Position numbers and translations under genes: made by a program. Positions 34,239 through 40,064 of a stretch of DNA of 40,064 bases are shown here, piece after piece. The stretch covers positions 87,077 to 127,140 of the forward strand of contig QCNW01000006.1 in the NCBI GenBank assembly GCA_003210025.1, read 5' to 3'. The stretch comes from Pelagibacteraceae bacterium AG-426-M19 (GTDB lineage: Bacteria > Pseudomonadota > Alphaproteobacteria > Pelagibacterales > Pelagibacteraceae). Position 1 is the stretch's first letter; every line of letters starts with the position of its first letter. The notes under the pieces are model-generated. The model was not told where the DNA came from. It made no database searches and saw nothing but the letters and a program-made list of their open reading frames with translations.

Positions 34239-34299
34239 TTTACTCCTGTAAGATTAATAAAAACTAGTATATAAATTATTTAGTTATATTTTCAAACAA

Positions 34300-35688
34300 A
34301 TGAAAACAAGAAAAGAATTTGACAGCATCGGTATTATAAAGGTGCCTAATGATAAATATTGGGGAGCCTCAACTGAAAGATCAAAGAAATTTTTTAATAT
34401 TGGAAAAATATTTGTCCCATCATCAATAATAAGATCTATTGCAATCATAAAGAGAAGTGCCGCAATAGTTCATATGAGAGATAAGTCAATTCCCGGTGCG
34501 GTTGCTAAAGCTATCATAAAAGCCTCAAATGAAGTTATTAAAGGAAAAATGAGAGAAAATTTTCCATTAAAAGTTTGGCAAACTGGTTCTGGAACACAAA
34601 CTAATATGAATGTGAATGAGGTGATTGCAAACAGGGCGATAGAAATTTTAAATGGTAAAAAAGGTACAAAAAAACCAGTGCACCCAAATGATCATGTAAA
34701 TAAATCTCAGTCAACAAATGATGTTTTCCCTACAGCAATGCATATTTCAATTGCAATCGAAACATTAAACAAACTTTTGCCAAGTTTGAAATTGTTAGAG
34801 AATTCACTAAGAAAAAAAAGTATAGAGTTCAAAAAAATTGTTAAAATTGGAAGAACACATCTTCAAGATGCAACACCATTATCACTTGGTCAGGAGTTTT
34901 CTGGCTATAAAGAACAAATTACAAAGAGTATAGATAGAATTAAATATTGTTTAAATGATATTTATTATTTGGCTCAGGGCGGGACTGCTGTTGGAACAGG
35001 AATAAATTCAAGAAAGAATTTCGACAAAAAAATAGTAAAAGAAATAAAAAAATTTTGCAAAATAAATTTTAAACCTGCACCAAATAAATTTTCAGAATTA
35101 GCAGCACACGATGCAATTGTTAATTTTTCTGGATCACTTAATTCATGTGCAGTTGCATTGATGAAAATTTCTAATGATTTAAGATTCTTGGGTTCAGGAC
35201 CAAGGGCTGGTTATGGAGAACTTCAACTTCCAGAAAATGAACCAGGATCTTCAATTATGCCTGGTAAAATTAATCCAACACAATGTGAGGCAGTAACGAT
35301 GGTTTGTGCAAAAGTAATAGGAAATCATACAGGAATAACTATTGCAGGTAGTCATGGACATTTCGAATTAAATGTATTCAAACCTTTGATGGCCTATAAC
35401 GTTTTGCAATCGATAGATATTATGGCAGATAGTGTAAAAAATTTTAGCTTATATTGTGTTAAAGGAATTAAGGCAGACAAAAAAAAAATCAAAGAACACT
35501 TAGACAATTCTTTAATGCTGGTTACTGCTCTGGTACCCAAAATTGGTTATGATAATGCTGCAAAAATTGCAAAAAAGGCATTAAAAAATAATACAAAATT
35601 AAAGGATGAAGCGCTTAAATCAGGTTTGATAAATAAAGAAGATTATGAAAAAATTATTAATCCTCTTAAAATGATTAGTCCTAATTAA
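34300..35688 (+). CDS. fumC: Fumarate hydratase class II
   Basis: FumC hydrates fumarate to malate in the TCA cycle, without an Fe-S cluster. The 462-aa length is normal. Signatures are TGSGTQTNMNVNEV, the HPNDHVNKSQSTNDVFPTA active-site segment, GRTHLQDATPLSLGQE and the mobile loop GSSIMPGKINPTQCEA. The first residues TRKEFDSIGIIKVP match FumC. It is convergent with the AsmA-like gene, overlapping it by 4 bp. Together with icd, the window holds two TCA enzymes. Confidence 0.97.
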   Translation: MKTRKEFDSIGIIKVPNDKYWGASTERSKKFFNIGKIFVPSSIIRSIAIIKRSAAIVHMRDKSIPGAVAKAIIKASNEVIKGKMRENFPLKVWQTGSGTQTNMNVNEVIANRAIEILNGKKGTKKPVHPNDHVNKSQSTNDVFPTAMHISIAIETLNKLLPSLKLLENSLRKKSIEFKKIVKIGRTHLQDATPLSLGQEFSGYKEQITKSIDRIKYCLNDIYYLAQGGTAVGTGINSRKNFDKKIVKEIKKFCKINFKPAPNKFSELAAHDAIVNFSGSLNSCAVALMKISNDLRFLGSGPRAGYGELQLPENEPGSSIMPGKINPTQCEAVTMVCAKVIGNHTGITIAGSHGHFELNVFKPLMAYNVLQSIDIMADSVKNFSLYCVKGIKADKKKIKEHLDNSLMLVTALVPKIGYDNAAKIAKKALKNNTKLKDEALKSGLINKEDYEKIINPLKMISPN

Positions 35689-37055
35689 TCAAAGACTTTT
35701 CTAATAAAAGCTCTAAGATTCTGTATGTTTTTTATTAGATAAAAATCATTTGATTTGTTATTTTTAATTTCTAAATCGTTAATTTTCACATCTGATATTA
35801 TAAAATCTGTCTCACCAATACTTTTTTCTAAATTAAAGTGAATATTTTTTATATTTTTTATTTTTTTTGATCCAATTTGAAAAACTTTGGCAAATTCAAT
35901 GTGATCTTTAATAATCAAGTGATTTTTTGAAAAAAATTTAACTTCACCCTGATGCTCAATAAAACTTAAATTTGAATTTATTTGACCAATATTGTTTAGA
36001 TCAAAAATTATTTTTTCAAAGATTATTTTTTTTTCATTGATATTTAATTTAATTTGGCCATTTTTAATTAACTTATTATTTAGATTATTAAATTCGATTT
36101 TTAAGTCTCCATTAATGTTACCTAAATAATTTTCATCATATAATAGTATTCTTAAAATGAGTTTATCTATTATATTCTCTACTTTTTTATTTTTTATTTT
36201 TAATTTTCCGTCAAAATTAAAAGGATTAAGTAAAATATTAGCATCAATATTAAAATTTATATTTTTGTTTTCTGGCGATCTAATTGCTAATTTATCTTTA
36301 CTAAAATTCAAATTATATATTAATTTATCATTTGCATATTCAATTTCCGTGGTTCCATTAAAATTTTTATAACCCTCAAAATTGTAAAAATTTTTTATTT
36401 CAATTGATGGTTTAATTAAATTAATTGTATGAATGCTATTTTTTGGTTTTTCGTAAAATCTCTTCCAATCTGATTTAAAATTAAAACCAAAAATCTCTCC
36501 TTCAATATAGAAATTTTTTACTTTAATCTTTTTATTAATTTTATAATTAATTTTCTTTACTGGTGAAATTAATATTACTTTTTTATCTTTATTTTTTATA
36601 AATATCTTACAATTTTTGAAGATAATTGGTTTATTGACTTTTTCATATAAATGCTTCCTTATATCTTTTAAATCAATTATTGTAAGATTTATATTTGTAT
36701 CTGAAATTTCTGTGGAAATTAAATTTTTAAAGGATCGTAAATATATATCTCTCAATGAAACATAGATTTTTAAATTTGATGTTTTAAATAAGTAGTTATT
36801 ATGCTCATTTTTTATCAAATTTAATGATGCATTTTCTACCAAAAAGTGTGGCTTTGGAAATGGTTTATATGAAATACTTCCAGATGATTTTAAAAATAAT
36901 TTAAAATTTTGATAAAAATTTTTTTCAATTTTTGCAACTTTGCTTTCATAATTAAATAAAACTGGTAAAGATAAAATAGTTAATGATGAAAAGGTTATTA
37001 CAATTACAGACAAAATTAAAAAGAAAGTTATTTTATTTTGTTTTATTTTATTCAT
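35685..37055 (-). CDS. AsmA-like inner membrane-anchored protein
   Basis: The 456-aa product has one N-terminal helix (residues 11-33) and a long, beta-rich, Lys/Asn/Ile-heavy periplasmic part. The start of the mature region (YKPFPKPHFLVENASLNL) and repeated segments such as FEGYKNFNGTTEIEYAN and PFNFDGKLKIKN fit AsmA/TamB-like lipid-transfer proteins. It is short for AsmA. The role would be in outer membrane lipid homeostasis (inference). It diverges from the UvrD-type helicase gene with only 31 bp between. An unrelated exported protein of like composition is the main alternative. Confidence 0.65.
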   Translation of the reverse strand: MNKIKQNKITFFLILSVIVITFSSLTILSLPVLFNYESKVAKIEKNFYQNFKLFLKSSGSISYKPFPKPHFLVENASLNLIKNEHNNYLFKTSNLKIYVSLRDIYLRSFKNLISTEISDTNINLTIIDLKDIRKHLYEKVNKPIIFKNCKIFIKNKDKKVILISPVKKINYKINKKIKVKNFYIEGEIFGFNFKSDWKRFYEKPKNSIHTINLIKPSIEIKNFYNFEGYKNFNGTTEIEYANDKLIYNLNFSKDKLAIRSPENKNINFNIDANILLNPFNFDGKLKIKNKKVENIIDKLILRILLYDENYLGNINGDLKIEFNNLNNKLIKNGQIKLNINEKKIIFEKIIFDLNNIGQINSNLSFIEHQGEVKFFSKNHLIIKDHIEFAKVFQIGSKKIKNIKNIHFNLEKSIGETDFIISDVKINDLEIKNNKSNDFYLIKNIQNLRAFIRKVFD

Positions 37056-37086
37056 TAAAAAAACAAGACTTACACAATATAAATAT

Positions 37087-39111
37087 ATGTTAAAAGATGA
37101 TTATTTATTAAATTTAAATGAAAAACAACAAGAAGCAGTTTTACATCTTGAGGGACCACTATTAATTGTAGCAGGGGCTGGGTCTGGTAAAACAAAGGTT
37201 TTAACTTCAAGAATTGCACATATAATTAAAAGTCATAAAGCTTTTTCCAATCAAATACTTGCTGTTACTTTTACAAACAAGGCTGCAAAGGAGATGCAAT
37301 TAAGAGTATCAAAACTACTTAGAAAAGAGGCAACAGGATTGCCTTGGCTAGGTACATTTCATTCAATTAGCTCAAAAATTCTTAGAAAACACGCAGATGC
37401 AGTTGGATTAAAATCTAATTTTACAATTATAGACCAGGATGATCAATCAAGATTAATTAAAAATATTTGTAAGGCAGAAAATGTAGATATAAAAAAAATA
37501 TCTCCAAAGTATATTTTAGCAGTTATTGATAAATGGAAAAATAAAGGGATGTACCCAGAAGATGTTTTGCTAAAAAGAGGCGAAACTCTTGAAAGAAATT
37601 TTTTAAAAATATACAAAATTTATCAACAAAAATTAATAGACTTAAATGCAGCAGATTTTAGTGATTTAATTTTGCATACTGTAAAAATATTTAAAAAATA
37701 TAAAGATATAAGCTCATTATATTCAAGAAAATTCAAATATATTTTAGTTGATGAGTATCAAGATACAAATTTTATACAAAGTGAATGGCTAAGATATATG
37801 TCTGAAATAAATTCAAATATTTGCTGCGTCGGAGATGATGACCAGTCTATTTATAGTTGGCGAGGTGCTGAAATTAAAAATTTTTTAGAATTTGATAAAA
37901 TTTATGAGGACACAAAAATAATAAGATTAGAAAAAAATTATAGATCAACTCAGAATATTTTAAATGTAGCTTCGAAACTTATAGAAAATAACCAAAATAG
38001 AGTGGGCAAAACACTCTATACAAATCAAGAAGAGGGAGAACCTGTAACTTTAGATTGTTTTAGAAATGTAAAAGATGAAGCAATTGAAATAAGCTCTACT
38101 ATTGAAAATTTTAAAAAAAATAATTCATTAAATGAAATTGCTATCTTAGTAAGAGCTATTTTTCAAACAAGAGAATTTGAGGAAAGATTTTTAAAAACTG
38201 GCATTCCATATCGAATTATTGGTGGAATCAAATTTTATGAAAGAGCAGAAATAAAAGATTGTGTGGCATATTTAAAATGCATAAATCAACCAATGGACGA
38301 TTTATCTTTTGAGAGGATAATCAATGTGCCAAAAAGATCAATTGGTGACACTACTATCAAAAATATTTCTGAATTTGCAAAAAAAAACAAATGTTCTCTA
38401 GAAATTGCAGCAAAAAAATTAATTGAAGAAAATAAAATCAAACCAAAGACAAAAATAGGCTTGAGCTCATTATTAAATTTATTAGAGAAATGGAGATATG
38501 ATTTAAGGAAAAAAACTAATCACAATAAACTTTTACAGATCATTTTAGATGAGTCTGGATATAGCGAAATGTTGAAAAACAAAAAAGATTTAGATAATGA
38601 AAATAAACTTGAAAACATTAAAGAACTTTTAAATGCAATGAAAGAATTTGATAATTTGGAAAGTTTTTTAGAACATGTTGCTTTAGCTACTTCACTTGAC
38701 CAGGATTGGCAAAGTGAAAAAGTAAATTTAATGACTTTACATGCTTCAAAAGGTTTAGAATTCAATATTGTATATTTGCCAGGTTGGGAAGAAGGTTTGT
38801 TTCCACATCAAAAAAGTATTGAAGAGAAAGGTGAAAATGGACTAGAAGAAGAGAGAAGACTTGCATACGTTGGAATAACAAGAGCGAAAAAAATAGCAAA
38901 AGTTTCTTTTTCAATGAATAGATTTTATCAAGGTGATTGGATGGATAGTATGGCGTCAAGATTCGTAGATGAACTTCCAGACAAATTTATTAAAAAAAAT
39001 AATAACTTTAATGAACAAGAAGAAAGTGATTTTGATTTTAATCAAGATATTGAATTTGAAAGTGAAACTAGAAGTCCAGGATGGCTAAGATATCAAAAGA
39101 AATTAAAATGA
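37087..39111 (+). CDS. UvrD/PcrA/Rep-type ATP-dependent DNA helicase
   Basis: Superfamily 1A 3'-5' helicase used in repair and in clearing replication forks. The 674-aa product shows the motifs in order: Q motif LNEKQQEAVLH, Walker A AGAGSGKT (29-36), Ia FTNKAAKEMQ, II VDEYQDTN, III GDDDQSIYSWRGAE, IV LEKNYRSTQNIL, V LMTLHASKGLEFNIVY and VI EERRLAYVGITRAKK. The C-terminal tail is shorter than in E. coli UvrD. UvrD, PcrA or Rep cannot be told apart with certainty; UvrD is the most likely name in this group. It overlaps the next gene by 4 bp. Confidence 0.95.
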   Translation: MLKDDYLLNLNEKQQEAVLHLEGPLLIVAGAGSGKTKVLTSRIAHIIKSHKAFSNQILAVTFTNKAAKEMQLRVSKLLRKEATGLPWLGTFHSISSKILRKHADAVGLKSNFTIIDQDDQSRLIKNICKAENVDIKKISPKYILAVIDKWKNKGMYPEDVLLKRGETLERNFLKIYKIYQQKLIDLNAADFSDLILHTVKIFKKYKDISSLYSRKFKYILVDEYQDTNFIQSEWLRYMSEINSNICCVGDDDQSIYSWRGAEIKNFLEFDKIYEDTKIIRLEKNYRSTQNILNVASKLIENNQNRVGKTLYTNQEEGEPVTLDCFRNVKDEAIEISSTIENFKKNNSLNEIAILVRAIFQTREFEERFLKTGIPYRIIGGIKFYERAEIKDCVAYLKCINQPMDDLSFERIINVPKRSIGDTTIKNISEFAKKNKCSLEIAAKKLIEENKIKPKTKIGLSSLLNLLEKWRYDLRKKTNHNKLLQIILDESGYSEMLKNKKDLDNENKLENIKELLNAMKEFDNLESFLEHVALATSLDQDWQSEKVNLMTLHASKGLEFNIVYLPGWEEGLFPHQKSIEEKGENGLEEERRLAYVGITRAKKIAKVSFSMNRFYQGDWMDSMASRFVDELPDKFIKKNNNFNEQEESDFDFNQDIEFESETRSPGWLRYQKKLK

Positions 39112-40064
39112 TAAAAAAAATTAAAAAATTTATAATAAAAAATAGTTTAGATGGTTATATTATTCCAAAAAATGATAGTTACTTCACTGAGTACTCTAAT
39201 ATAAATAATCTTGAAAAAATTACAAATTTCTCTGGTTCTGCAGGATTTGCATTAATTTTAAAAAATAAAAATTATTTGTTTGTTGATGGTAGATATACAT
39301 TTCAAGCAGAACAACAGTCAGGAAGAAATTTTAATATACTAGAAATTCCATATATGTGGCCAAAAAATTTATCAAATATTGAAAATCATAAAATTGGCTT
39401 TGATCCAAAATTATTTACTAGAGACATTTTAGAAAAATATTTTGAAAATAAATGCAACCTAATTCCAATTTGTTTTAATTTTAATAATAAATTAAAAGAA
39501 AAAATTAATTATATTTATCAATTAAGCGACAAAATTATTGGTGAAAGCTCGACAAGTAAAATTACAAGAATTAAAAAATATCTTAGAAAAAATAAAATAA
39601 ATTATTTATACATCAGTGCTAGCGAAAATGTTAATTGGTTATTAAATATAAGAGGTAAAGATTTGCCAAATAGTCCTCAAGCAAATTGTAAAATGATCAT
39701 CTCTGATACAGGTAAATCCTTTCTTTTTGTGAATTCTAGAAAAATTTTATATTTAAATAGAAATAAATTTAAAAATATAATTTTTTGTGAAGAAAATAAA
39801 TTTTTTCATATAATTTCTAATCTTAAAATTGGAGTTTTTTGTATTGATAAAAACACATGCTCTGTATTTGAAAATGATATATTAAATAGCAAATTTAAAA
39901 TTTCATCGAATATTGATCCAATATACGAAATTAAATCTATAAAAAATTCAAGCGAGATAAAAAATGTTGCCAATGCTCATATTGAAGACGGAATTGCTTT
40001 AACAAAATTTTTGTATTGGTATAAAAATAACAATAAAAAAATCACAGAAAAAAAATTAGAAAAA
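39108..40064 (+). CDS. pepP: Xaa-Pro aminopeptidase (aminopeptidase P), 5' part
   Basis: The frame from the ATG at 39108 is open to the window edge (319 codons). It encodes the N-terminal creatinase-like domain of aminopeptidase P: DGYIIPKNDSYFTEY, the FSGSAGFALIL segment and FVDGRYTFQAEQQ, then SASENVNWLLNIRG for the second domain, and lastly EIKSIKNSSEIKNVANAHIEDGIAL at the entry to the catalytic domain. The metal ligands would lie beyond the edge. The ATG overlaps the helicase stop by 4 bp, so the two are translationally coupled. The enzyme removes residues that precede proline. Confidence 0.92.
   Translation, partial: MIKKIKKFIIKNSLDGYIIPKNDSYFTEYSNINNLEKITNFSGSAGFALILKNKNYLFVDGRYTFQAEQQSGRNFNILEIPYMWPKNLSNIENHKIGFDPKLFTRDILEKYFENKCNLIPICFNFNNKLKEKINYIYQLSDKIIGESSTSKITRIKKYLRKNKINYLYISASENVNWLLNIRGKDLPNSPQANCKMIISDTGKSFLFVNSRKILYLNRNKFKNIIFCEENKFFHIISNLKIGVFCIDKNTCSVFENDILNSKFKISSNIDPIYEIKSIKNSSEIKNVANAHIEDGIALTKFLYWYKNNNKKITEKKLEK

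Noticed and set aside
34268..34299. Promoter for fumC at the TATATAAAT stretch
   Set aside because: No -35 at proper spacing; such AT-rich words are common by chance here.
1..40064. CRISPR array, tRNA, rRNA, transposon or prophage
   Set aside because: No regularly spaced repeats, cloverleaf sequences, transposase, integrase or phage structural genes were seen on either strand.

Overview
The window looks like a chromosomal segment of a SAR11-type marine alphaproteobacterium (Pelagibacterales). The evidence is a strongly AT-rich, Lys/Asn/Ile-rich coding style, very short intergenic gaps, many 1-14 bp gene overlaps, a blue-tuned proteorhodopsin beside a ferredoxin and ferredoxin reductase, a TRAP organic-acid transporter, a plant-type glycerate kinase and the order recA-alaS-icd. 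This assignment is inference from gene content. No rRNA, tRNA, CRISPR array, insertion sequence or integrase was seen. No stretch longer than about 215 bases lacks a gene.

Layout. 1-2195 (minus): a TRAP transporter, dctP-dctQ-dctM, with a terminator-like hairpin after dctP; dctM runs off the left edge. 2281-5218 (minus): two overlapping genes of unknown function, a 218-aa exported protein followed by a 764-aa exported protein with a recurring 31-residue motif. 5338-5949 (plus): TerC-family membrane protein. 5952-12441 (minus): gloA, guaA, a small exported TPR-like gene, a CBS-less guaB, rlmE, a GT8-like glycosyltransferase, pssA and psd. 12516-13730 (plus): icd. 13722-19933 (minus): alaS, recA, a TolC-like gene and glycerate 3-kinase.

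19940-25835 is the most accessory-looking part. It holds a cupin and a GFA-type zinc protein (the latter with a one-base frameshift), umuDC behind a consensus promoter and an exact alphaproteobacterial SOS box, a frameshifted exported polysaccharide-lyase-like gene, and a GT39-like gene, an unlisted 34-aa membrane mini-gene and a GT2 gene in tight order. 25909-29186 holds dksA, then (minus) GST, ferredoxin-NADP reductase, ferredoxin and proteorhodopsin. 29401-31628 (plus): prpE and an SMR exporter. 31630-40064: pyrC, ygfZ, a MazG-like pyrophosphohydrolase, fumC, an AsmA-like protein, a UvrD-type helicase and the start of aminopeptidase P.

Themes. guaB/guaA make GMP, and pssA/psd make phosphatidylethanolamine. 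umuDC and recA appear to share a GTTC-N7-GTTC type SOS control. The ferredoxin pair next to proteorhodopsin suggests light and redox metabolism. The best candidates for something undescribed are the repeat-protein pair at 2281-5218 and the 34-aa gene at 24403-24507. The two single-base frameshifts, both one extra A in a homopolymer, should be checked against reads before being taken as biological.
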